Below, in pieces: positions 1 through 5,888 of a stretch of 15,086 nucleotides of DNA. How positions within the stretch are numbered: position 1 is the stretch's first letter; each line of letters begins with the position of its first letter. A program made the translations under genes and the position numbers. The notes below the pieces were generated by a model. It was given only the letters and a program-made list of their open reading frames with translations. It was not told the origin of the DNA and ran no database searches. The stretch comes from Baffinella frigidus (lineage: Eukaryota; Cryptophyceae; Cryptomonadales; Baffinellaceae): NCBI GenBank assembly GCA_026770585.1, contig MU646734.1, positions 199,369 through 214,454 of the forward strand. The letters are read 5' to 3'.

Positions 1-145
1 CTCCCACCCGCGCACGGTTTCTGAGCCCTGCTCCCTTTCCTGCCCTCCCGCTCTCCCCTGACTGCCAGAGAGACCCCCGCAGCCCTCCGCATGACCTATG
101 AACCATCCCCTCTCCACCATCCCGTTGCACACCCACGCACCAAGC
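1..145. other. Gene-free C-rich start of window
   Basis: This pyrimidine-rich stretch shows no convincing exon on either strand and no repeat shared with the rest of the window. It may be intron of the + strand acetyltransferase gene whose exons follow. Confidence 0.4.
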
Positions 146-285
146 TTATCCGGGGAAACCTATTTTTCTTTCATTTGATGGCAACGTAAATTACTACACA
201 AATTCTTTAATATTACTAATAAGAACGAATTGTGTAGTAATTTTCGTTGCTATCAAATGAGAGAAAAATAGGTTTCCCCGGATAA
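146..285. mobile_element. A/T-rich 140-bp hairpin (MITE-like)
   Basis: Two arms of about 65 bp begin TTATCCGGGGAAACC and end GGTTTCCCCGGATAA and pair almost along their whole length with only a few mismatches, leaving a short AT loop near 212-219. The element is far richer in A/T than its GC-rich surroundings. It carries no coding sequence, so a non-autonomous foldback or MITE is the best reading. The target duplication is unclear because the flanks (AGC / GCT) extend the palindrome. Confidence 0.7.
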
Positions 286-508
286 AAGCCGCCGCCGCCC
301 AGGACAGCATCTGGATTCGCACAACCTCTTTCTAGCGAGGCTCGTAACCTCTTCGTGAGTCTCCTAATCGCATATCCTGTTCTAGAGAGGCTCATAACCC
401 CTTCTAGAGTCTCATAACCTGGTACGTGGATGGGTTCTCAGAACCTGTTACCCCTTGGATCAGGTCGCATAACCTATCAACCTTTGCGATGTGCCCCATA
501 ACTTGCAG
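286..508. repeat. Degenerate CTCATAACCT-type repeats
   Basis: A motif like CTCATAACCT or CTCGTAACCT recurs about six times with varying spacing, and isolated relatives occur near 855, 2268 and 4892. No coding sense was seen. It is probably old intronic tandem repeat upstream of the acetyltransferase exons. Confidence 0.4.
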
Positions 509-532
509 GTGCGGTGAGATGCGCGGGGGACC
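509..532 (+). pseudogene. Truncated copy of GNAT exon A, 5' part
   Basis: Starts right after a TTGCAG acceptor-like site and repeats the first ~24 bases of the exon at 1095 (GTGCGG...ATGCGCGGGG), with a stop codon at the third triplet. It then diverges. It is a decayed acceptor-plus-exon-start copy. Confidence 0.6.
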
Positions 533-877
533 GTAGGAGTAATGTCACTCCTACTGCTCCTACCCACGCGACGCTGGGCTGTGTAGTAAACACGGTGAAA
601 AACTTGAAAACTGACGACCTCTTTTCGGGTCGTCCACGTGTAGTAAATTCTTTTTTTTGGTATGGGCTGGAAAAGTTAAGTCGTCCCAAAATTCAATTCC
701 TGGTACTAAATTCAAGAATGAGCCTTGCCGTCCGGAATACGGACGTGCGTCCATCTACTCGACCAATTTGTACTACAAAGTGCCAAATAATAGAAGGACT
801 CATCTGGATTTGGGTCACAGCTCGTCGTCGAGTGGACATGGGGCGTGTCCCCAGCCTCATAACCTTCTGCCGGGCAG
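533..877. other. Gene-free stretch, likely GNAT intron
   Basis: No exon with family resemblance was found. A small hairpin lies at 613-634 (GACGACC / GGTCGTC). Long open frames crossing this stretch have no recognisable motifs and run through repeat copies. Confidence 0.4.
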
Positions 878-940
878 GTGCGGTCACATGCGCGGGGCAG
901 CTGCTCGTGCTCCCGTGTGAGGCGTTTCAGATACAAGTCT
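878..940 (+). pseudogene. Truncated copy of GNAT exon A
   Basis: Follows a GGGCAG acceptor-like site and matches exon 1095-1181 over its first part (GTGCGGTCACATGCGCGGGG, then CTGCTCGTGCTC and GAGGCG), but lacks about 10 bases in the middle. The glycine-rich motif is therefore lost and the frame shifts. No donor follows. It is a decoy or decayed duplicate in the upstream intron. Confidence 0.65.
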
Positions 941-1094
941 CGTTTTAGATTTGTACCGGGGGTTTCGATTTGCGGTGAAAGCCCGGACGTCGAAAGGACG
1001 AGGAGCGGCGTCTCGCCGGGGCACGCACACTCATTTAGTAGCACGAAACGAAACGTCGCGTTCTGAAATTGGCACGTGCGATGTGGCGTGGCAG

Positions 1095-1181
1095 GTGCGG
1101 TCTGATGCGCGGGGGGCCGGGCTGGGGCAGTTGCTCGTGCTCTCGTGCGAGGCGTGCGCGCGCGAGTGGGGGCTCTCTGAG
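1095..1181 (+). CDS. GNAT exon A (motif A, acetyl-CoA binding)
   Basis: 29 codons between GTGGCAG and the donor GTCACC, phase 0 at both ends. It reads VRSDARGAGLG followed by QLLVLSCEACAREWGLSE, the typical beta-4/alpha-3 unit whose backbone holds the CoA pyrophosphate. Two broken copies of its start lie upstream and one copy of its end lies downstream. Confidence 0.8.
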
Positions 1182-2189
1182 GTCACCCAACCACCAACAT
1201 CCCGTAGCAGCTCAACTCGGGTTTTCCGACGACGGGATTTCCCCCGGAAGGTACACTTGAAAGGGTACCAGCCGGTTAGTCACCCTCCTAGGAAAACCCT
1301 AGGTCCCTAGGGATGTCCTACCGTAGGGTCCTACGGAATGAATATCCGAAGCTCCCAGACCCGAAACGTGCGAGTGGGGGGCTCTCGGAGGTTGCCCAAC
1401 CCAGTTTCCGATCGCTTTACTGAGTGGAGATTTGTGTACCGGGGGAAGCATATATCCCTTGAGTGGCCAGTAGGCTCATACGCCCTACCGTAGGGCCCTA
1501 GGACCTGCCTAGGACCTCTTGGCAGTCAAATTTGACGGCATGGCCGCTTGAGGGATATTAGATGTAGAAGGTATAGAACTAGATGCATCGCGCACGCCTC
1601 GCAAAAGAGTGGGGTGACCTAACCCAGTTTCCGTACACAGAGGACAGAAACCTTGATTACTACCAACACGGCCGCCATGTATGCACCCCCACCGAGGCTG
1701 TGTCTGACTGTATCGTGTAGAGGGCGTGTGGTGTCTAGGGTAGAGGGTTGCTGTGGTTGAATCTCGACAGATGAGGCCAGGTGATGCTGCTTGTCGAGGC
1801 GGGCACCGCCCTGGGCAACACCCTGGCGCTCCGCCTCTACACCACCCTCGCTCTTGTCCGCGCCTCATGTAGATGCGCCGCTGTCGAGCGAGTTTGGCAC
1901 GAAATCAAAAGCCAAGGTCCGAAAATCGACCTTGGCTTTCCCGTAGGAACCCCCTATGTCCCTACGGTTTTGATCCGTAGGGTCTATGGATTACGTTTAG
2001 ATGGACTGTTCCCTTCTCGCTCGGCAGCGGTAGCGTTGCTGCAGCGGCCCCCACAAGCTTGCGTTCCGGAACTGGGTTAGGTCATCTTGGGGTCACTTTC
2101 GGGAGAGCCCATGATTGCTTGTCGGATGCCGTCCCCCTCAAACAGGGGATGCTGCTTGTCGAGGCGTCAGGCCGTGTTGGTTGTCGTAA

Positions 2190-2263
<74 letters not shown>

Positions 2264-2293
2264 GATACCTCATAACCTGTTGGCAGCAATAAA

Positions 2294-2329
<36 letters not shown>

Positions 2330-2722
2330 GGTGATGCTGCGTGTCGAGGCTGTGTCAGACTCGATCCCGTACAGGCCGTCTGGTGTCTAGGGTACAGGGG
2401 TACCTCGCTCATAAGAAACGCCCACCCCCCTAGGACCACCATCGGGCCCTAGGCATAGGCCTACTGCAGGGTCCTAGGGGGGTGCGGTTTGTTCTGAGCG
2501 AGGTATCCCTGTAGAGGGTTGCTGTAGTTGAATGTGGATGCACATCGACAGGTGATGCTGCTGGTGGAGGCGGGCAACGCGCCGGCGCTCCGCCTCTACA
2601 CCTCCCTCGGATACCAGGAGGTGTGGACGCGCGAGGTGGAGAGCGCGCGGCCGCCGTCGCCCGGGGCCGCGGAGATGGCTGCCGCAAGCGTGCTCACGTC
2701 TGCCTTGGTCAAGGCCATCTAG
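1095..2722 (+). CDS. GNAT-family N-acetyltransferase, C-terminal part (2 exons)
   Basis: GNAT enzymes transfer the acetyl group of acetyl-CoA to an amine. The substrate cannot be told from this fragment. Exon A is 1095-1181 and exon B is 2552-2722; both junctions are phase 0 and the joined segment is 85 residues to the TAG at 2720-2722. Exon A carries the acetyl-CoA pyrophosphate-binding signature RGAGLG (segment residues 6-11) followed by a helix. Exon B opens with the beta-5 strand VMLLVEAGN and continues with the motif B helix APALRLYTSLGY (Asn 38 and Tyr 45 of the segment), then a Pro/Ala-rich tail. Splicing brings these two motifs to the spacing normal for the family, which is the main support for the model. 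Earlier exons must lie left of the window. Truncated copies of both exons surround the real ones. Confidence 0.82.
1182..1366. other. GNAT intron, start
   Basis: Starts with the GTCACC donor. A block near 1285-1335 with CCTAGG-type and CCTACGG/CCGTAGG palindromes resembles the cores of the hairpin elements further right. No coding sense seen. Confidence 0.4.
1367..1391 (+). pseudogene. Truncated copy of GNAT exon A, 3' part with donor
   Basis: Repeats the last ~24 bases of exon A (GCGAGTGGGGG-CTCTC-GAG) followed by GTTGCCCAACCC, matching the exon end and its intron start GTCACCCAACC. It lies downstream of the complete exon. A weaker second relative is at about 1599-1625. Confidence 0.65.
1452..1558. 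mobile_element. Palindromic element, CCCTTGAGTGGCC family (copy 1)
   Basis: Ends ATATCCCTTGAGTGGCC and GGCCGCTTGAGGGATAT are inverted repeats. The core has CCCTACCGTAGGGCCCTAGG and TCAAATTTGA palindromes. Related copies lie at 3298-3401, 3402-3506 and (decayed) 5208-5307. It has no open frame of its own, so it is a non-autonomous element. Confidence 0.7.
1559..1778. repeat. Intron segment repeated elsewhere
   Basis: The CAACACGGCCGCCATGTATGCACCCCCAC-type segment (1662-1692) recurs at about 5322-5352 and, more weakly, at 2795 and 3065. The part 1697-1760 is a direct duplicate of 2352-2392 plus 2512-2530, where a palindromic element has been inserted. Confidence 0.6.
1781..1866 (+). pseudogene. 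Extended copy of GNAT exon B start
   Basis: Follows GAGGCCAG and reads VMLLVEAG, then a four-residue insertion relative to exon B, then LALRLYTTLAL, before losing similarity. The frame stays open to a stop near 2080, so use of this acceptor would give a different C-terminus. Upstream intron sequence is also duplicated, so the copy arose as a block with its acceptor. Confidence 0.7.
1908..1939. repeat. Perfect 12-bp stem hairpin
   Basis: AAAGCCAAGGTC and GACCTTGGCTTT are exact inverted repeats separated by 8 bases. It lies in the GNAT intron and is followed by CCGTAGG/CCTACGG palindromic debris to about 1990. Confidence 0.7.
2146..2166 (+). pseudogene. Short copy of GNAT exon B start
   Basis: After AAACAG it reads GGGATGCTGCTTGTCGAGGC, i.e. 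the first seven codons of exon B, then diverges. Confidence 0.6.
2194..2263. repeat. CT microsatellite
   Basis: About 70 bp of nearly pure CT dinucleotides with two GC interruptions. Open frames read through it (Ser-Leu or Arg-Glu runs) are artefacts of the repeat. Confidence 0.95.
2297..2327. repeat. CT microsatellite adjoining an acceptor-like site
   Basis: About 15 CT units run directly into CCAG and a copy of the exon B start, forming a very strong polypyrimidine tract in the + (sense) direction. Confidence 0.9.
2331..2352 (+). pseudogene. Copy of GNAT exon B start behind the CT tract
   Basis: Reads VMLRVEA after CTCCAG. If spliced to exon A it would reach a stop after about 19 codons (TAG at 2388-2390) and lack motif B. 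Confidence 0.6.
2395..2511. mobile_element. CAGGGGTACC element, copy 1, TA target duplication
   Basis: 117 bp with ends CAGGGGTACCTCGCTCATAA and an imperfect inverse ending GCGAGGTATCCCTG, and a CCTAGG-rich palindromic core. It is flanked by TA at 2393-2394 and 2512-2513. The duplicate intron segment around 1741 has the uninterrupted sequence CTAGGGTAGAGGGTTGCTG with a single TA, which defines the exact insertion. No transposase is present, so it is a MITE, and TA duplication is typical of Tc1/mariner-like elements. Confidence 0.88.
2552..2722 (+). CDS. GNAT terminal exon B (motif B and C-terminus)
   Basis: 57 codons including TAG, starting after ACATCGACAG in phase 0. Residues 9-21 (N-APALRLYTSLGY) are the signature helix of motif B, with the Tyr that usually supports CoA thiol chemistry. 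The tail after VWTREVE is Pro/Ala-rich and not conserved. It is the only complete copy among four acceptor-plus-start copies in the region. Confidence 0.82.
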   Translation: MMLLVEAGNAPALRLYTSLGYQEVWTREVESARPPSPGAAEMAAASVLTSALVKAI

Positions 2723-2775
2723 CCCGAGAGGGCCAGGGGGTGCCGGCAGCCTGCGCGTGCCAGAGGAGACCACTC

Positions 2776-3174
2776 GGGAGAGAGACGTTTGATAAGTATG
2801 TACCGACACGCCCGCCATGTGTCCCCCCCCCGTGGTCAATGCCATGTAACGGACTTGAGAAGGCCATAACAAACCGCTCCCCCCCGTAGGACTAGCATAG
2901 GGCCCTACAGGGGTACCTCGCTCATAAGAAACTGCCCCCCCTCTAGGACCACCGCAGGGCCCGAGGCATAGGCCTACTGCAGGGTCCTAGGGGATGGCTG
3001 TTCCTTATGAGCGAGGTACCCCTGTAGCCATCTCGAGTAGGCAGAGAGACGTTTAATAAATATATGTACTGACACGCCCGCCATATGCCCCCCCCCCGGT
3101 GGTCAACGCCATGCAACGCACTTGAGAAGGCCATAACAAACCGCTCCCCCCCGTAGGACTAGCATAGGGCCCTA
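2776..3174. repeat. Direct duplication of ~130 bp, interrupted by an element
   Basis: 2776-2906 and about 3042-3174 share GAGAGACGTTT-ATAA, ACACGCCCGCCAT, a C run, GTGGTCAA-GCCATG-AACG and AAGGCCATAACAAACCGCTC. The CAGGGGTACC element at 2908-3024 lies between them. Confidence 0.7.
2908..3024. mobile_element. CAGGGGTACC element, copy 2
   Basis: 117 bp with inverted ends CAGGGGTACCTCGCTCATAA and TTATGAGCGAGGTACCCCTG, flanked by TA at 2906-2907 and 3025-3026. The core again has GGCATAGGCCTACTGCAGGG and CCTAGG motifs. Confidence 0.85.
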
Positions 3175-3234
3175 GGCGTAGGCCTACTGTAGGGTCCTAG
3201 GTGGAGGTGCTTTCTTATGAGCGAGGTACCCCTG
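3129..3234. mobile_element. CAGGGGTACC element, copy 3 with decayed left end
   Basis: The core and right end (TTATGAGCGAGGTACCCCTG then TA) are intact. The left end reads CCATAACAAACCGCTC and does not match the family terminus. Confidence 0.65.
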
Positions 3235-3297
3235 TACGCGCCCCTGGATGCGACCCCCCGTGCAGACTTGGTTCTAGGTTCTGATGGAACTGGCATG

Positions 3298-3506
3298 TCC
3301 CTTAAGTGGCCAGCAGGCTCATACGCCCTACCGCAGGGCCCTAGGACCTGCCTAGGACCTCTTGGCCGTCAAATTTGACTGCCTGGCCACTTAAGGGGTA
3401 TATCCCTTAAGTGCCCATGCCGCCAAATTTGACGGCCAAGAGGTCCTAGGCAGGTCCTAGGGCCCTACGGTAGGGCGTATGCGCCTACTGGCCACTTGAG
3501 GGGTAT
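3298..3506. mobile_element. Head-to-head dimer of the CTTAAGTGGCC element
   Basis: Two copies (3298-3401 and 3402-3506) of the family seen at 1452-1558 abut in opposite orientation, giving a roughly 209-bp palindrome centred near 3401. Ends are CTTAAGTGGCC and GGCCACTTGAGGGG, and the AAATTTGAC and CCTAGGACCTGCCTAGGACC blocks mirror each other. Confidence 0.75.
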
Positions 3507-3553
3507 CCAGTGGCGATGGTATTGCCGACCGGGTCCAGTAGCCAATCCCAGTA

Positions 3554-3672
3554 CAGGGTTACCTCGCTCATAAGAAACCAACCCCCCCTAGGACCCTACA
3601 GTAGGCCTATGCCTAGGGCCCTATGGGGGTCCTAGAGGGGGGGGGCAGTTTCTTATGAGCGAGGTACCCCAG
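3554..3672. mobile_element. CAGGGGTACC element, copy 4
   Basis: Ends CAGGGTTACCTCGCTCATAA and TTATGAGCGAGGTACCCCAG with single changes from the family, flanked by TA at 3552-3553 and 3673-3674. The core is palindromic with CCTAGGACC and GGTCCTAG. Confidence 0.8.
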
Positions 3673-3674
3673 TA

Positions 3675-4387
3675 AGGGAGACAGGTCACGGCCGTGTAAA
3701 GCCCGAAGGCCGGACGGGAGACAGACCACGCCAGGCTCTTGGGTGGGGTATTCCAGGGTCGCCCTTGGAGCCATTGGCGTGGGGCCTCTCTCAGCGAGCG
3801 ATGCACATCGAGAGTGTTAGGTTACGAGCCTGGGCAAGAAAGTTATAAAATCGCCAGGTTACGAGGCACGGCTCGGAAGCTATGCCCGATTGAGGACGAC
3901 CCGTTAGCCGGTTCTGCCACGAGCCTCTGCACTGGAGGGCTGGATGGGATCCGAAAGGAAGCAGGGCCATCCTGCGGATCCTTTCCACGCAAGGGCGGAG
4001 TGTCTGCCCGGGGGGTGCAAATTCTTGTGGGTGTGGCCTATATATGATAGATGGACGGCTTATTTGGACGTGACGGTTGTAACTTTTTGTACCGGCTTGT
4101 ACCTTTTTGTACCGCCTTGTTACAGCCCGGTACTACTTTCGGGACGTGACAGCAGTACAAGGACACCCTTGGAACGGGTCCGTTTTTGGAGCCATTGGCC
4201 CCTTCCCATTCACGAGACCCCATGTTGGGAGACAAACAACCTCAAGGACATCACAGACCGAAGACCCACTCACAGCAACGCGCTGCGCGTGGATGGCCTC
4301 ATGTCAGTTTGGAACATCACACAATCTGCTCCCCTTCTTAAGCCTTCCAACGCCGAAGATAAGGGTGGATATGCTCTTTTATGCAGA
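3675..4387. other. Intergenic stretch without recognised gene
   Basis: Open frames of 100-150 codons cross this region but carry no motif or splice context. TTGGAGCCATTGGC occurs twice (about 3764 and 4188), TTTTTGTACCG twice (4084-4112), and an 18-bp GTGTTAGGTTACGAGCCT (3814-3831) recurs at 11773-11790. Confidence 0.4.
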
Positions 4388-4477
4388 AGATGACTTATGA
4401 GTAGAAGATGACTTATGAGCAGCAGATGACTTATGCGCGCTCCAGAGATGACTTATGAGCGCGCCAAAGAAGACTCA
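4388..4477. repeat. Degenerate tandem AGATGACTTATGAGC repeats
   Basis: The unit occurs about five times at 17-23 bp spacing, with drift in the last bases. Confidence 0.75.
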
Positions 4478-4481
4478 TGCG

Positions 4482-4507
4482 CCCTAGGAATACAAGTATT
4501 CCTAGGG
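4482..4507. repeat. Perfect 11-bp stem palindrome
   Basis: CCCTAGGAATA and TATTCCTAGGG surround a 4-base spacer. In the + direction it is not followed by a T run, so a terminator reading has no support. Confidence 0.7.
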
Positions 4508-4666
4508 ACTAGGACCCCCCCCCACTTAGCAGCGGCCGGCCACTTAGCAGCGGCCGAGGTCCTTTTCGCCTTAAAATCAAGACCAAAGTCCGGTTAGGAT
4601 CCACGGCAATGGATGAGATAAGGCTTTTAGTAGTATTAAACAGTTCTTTTAGAGAGCTCTTTTCTT
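4508..4666. other. Intergenic, short direct duplication
   Basis: CACTTAGCAGCGGCC occurs twice in tandem (about 4523-4554). Otherwise nothing recognisable is seen. Confidence 0.4.
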
Positions 4667-4795
4667 CTCTGCTTCCTAGACACACTCTTCTGCTTCCTAG
4701 ACACCCTCTTCTACTTCCTATACACACCCTTCTGCTTCCTAGACACACTCTTCTGCTTCCTATACACACTCTTCTGCTTCCTTTACACTCTTCGC
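4667..4795. repeat. 21-bp minisatellite, about six units
   Basis: The unit CTTCTGCTTCCTAGACACACT varies at AGA/ATA and ACA/ACC. Because the unit is 21 bp all frames stay open, giving heptapeptide-like reads on both strands (LLLPRHT, VCLGSRR). No gene context supports translation. Confidence 0.85.
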
Positions 4796-5207
4796 GCCCA
4801 CGCGCAGCTCAACATCCTCGATTCACAGAGTGGGGAGCAAGGCCCTACGGTATTGCGGCTCCTTACGTGCGAAGTACCCCTGTACATGGTGTAGCCTCAC
4901 AACCTGTGGTCTCGTCTAGGGACCCGAGTGTACTTTACAAGTGCACGGGTAAACCGGAGAGAATCACACCCACTGGTCGCTTCTCAGCGTGCAGGAGTTA
5001 CTCGAAACTCAGGACACGCACCACCCTAGGGACCCACAGTAGGCCTATGCCTAGGTTCGGACTTATCAGATGGATTTCCCGTTAACTTGTAAGCAGACTA
5101 CGAAGTTTGACACTACAAGTAGTCGGAGCACCCACACTGCCCCCTCGCGCACCGCACGTTGCAGCGTAGGATGCGAAGGGTGCCGCGCTCATGTGAGCAT
5201 ATTCCCT
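4796..5207. other. Intergenic stretch with element debris
   Basis: A right-end fragment of the CAGGGGTACC family lies at about 4860-4883 (CTTACGTGCGAAGTACCCCTG then TA). GGGACCCACAGTAGGCCTATGCCTAGG near 5030-5056 is core debris of the same family. No gene is recognised. Confidence 0.5.
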
Positions 5208-5307
5208 TAAGTGACCATAGGGTGAATATTCACCCTAACTCACCCTAGGCAGGTCCTAGGGCCCTACCGTAGGGCGTATGCGCCTACTGGGCACTTGAAG
5301 GATAGTG
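5208..5307. mobile_element. Decayed CTTAAGTGGCC-family element
   Basis: Right half (CCTAGGCAGGTCCTAGGGCC, CTACCGTAGGGCGTATGCGC, CACTTGAAGGAT) matches the family. The left half is rearranged and holds GGTGAATATTCACC. Confidence 0.6.
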
Positions 5308-5614
5308 ATAGACCTGTATTACTGCCAACACGCCCGCCATGCATGCACCCCCACAGAGGCTGTGTCTGAGCAGGGGCGCCGAGAGAGGCCATGTGCACTC
5401 TACACGTCCATATGCACGATCCCTTGGTGAATTGGATAGCTACCCATCCACGCAGCAGGCTACCAAGGGATTTTCGGCCCGATTCGGGCCACCTTTCCGT
5501 TAACTTATCCGTAGGAAACCCCCTATGTCCCTGCGCTATTGCTTACCGTAGGGGCCTATCTTATCGCGTATGGGTTATTCACGAAATCCCTTCGAAGCCC
5601 GCTGTATGGACGGA
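5308..5614. other. Intergenic, repeat debris
   Basis: 5322-5370 repeats the 1662-1710 segment. GGAAACCCCCTATGTCCCTGCG near 5513 resembles 1945-1970. No gene seen. Confidence 0.45.
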
Positions 5615-5724
5615 CAGGGGTACCTCGCTCATAAGAAAGCGCCTCCTCCTACCACCCTGCAGCAGACCTCTGCCTAGGGCCCTATGGTGGTCCTAGGAGC
5701 TTGCTTGTGAGCGAAGTTGCCCTG
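5615..5724. mobile_element. CAGGGGTACC element, copy 5, diverged
   Basis: The left end is intact (CAGGGGTACCTCGCTCATAA) and the right end diverged (TTGTGAGCGAAGTTGCCCTG). The core is palindromic with a CTATGGTGGTCCTAGG block. It lies about 65 bp past the channel stop codon, so it could form part of that transcript's 3' end. Confidence 0.75.
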
Positions 5725-5789
5725 GTAGTCGAAATCTCTCTCTCTTCCTCTCTCTCTCTCCATAGGCGGCTCAACACAACCATGCCGGA

Positions 5790-5888
5790 TTACGAAGCGG
5801 GTCCCCCAGCGCTCTTCTCGCGAAGAATCTCGAGGATCTTGGACTGATCTTCCAGAATCTTGGCCTGCACTTTCTGCAGGGCGTCCAC
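5790..5888 (-). CDS. Channel exon 14, C-terminus
   Basis: 32 codons plus TAA after AAACGCAG, phase 0. VDALQKVQAKILEDQ and SKILEILREK form a clear amphipathic coiled coil, ended by a Gly/Pro/Ser tail. A CCCTAAA array ends about 12 bases before the acceptor in the sense direction. Confidence 0.8.
   Translation of the reverse strand: MDALQKVQAKILEDQSKILEILREKSAGGPAS

Noticed and set aside
514-1310. Overlapping + strand open frames of 119-144 codons as genes
   Set aside because: They read through repeats and partial exon copies, and only the 1095-1181 portion in one frame shows a family motif with splice borders.
2059-2442. Ser/Leu and Arg/Glu repeat proteins
   Set aside because: Pure translation of the CT microsatellites.
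3739-4400. 100-149 codon frames between the two genes
   Set aside because: No motif, no splice signature, and short repeats inside.
4482-4507. Rho-independent terminator
   Set aside because: Palindrome without T tract in a eukaryotic context.
4609-5085. 158-codon heptapeptide-repeat protein
   Set aside because: The 21-bp minisatellite keeps every frame open, both strands read equally well, and there is no gene context.
2395-5724. Proteins sharing GTSLIRN and MSEVPL
   Set aside because: These are the inverted ends of the CAGGGGTACC elements read as codons.
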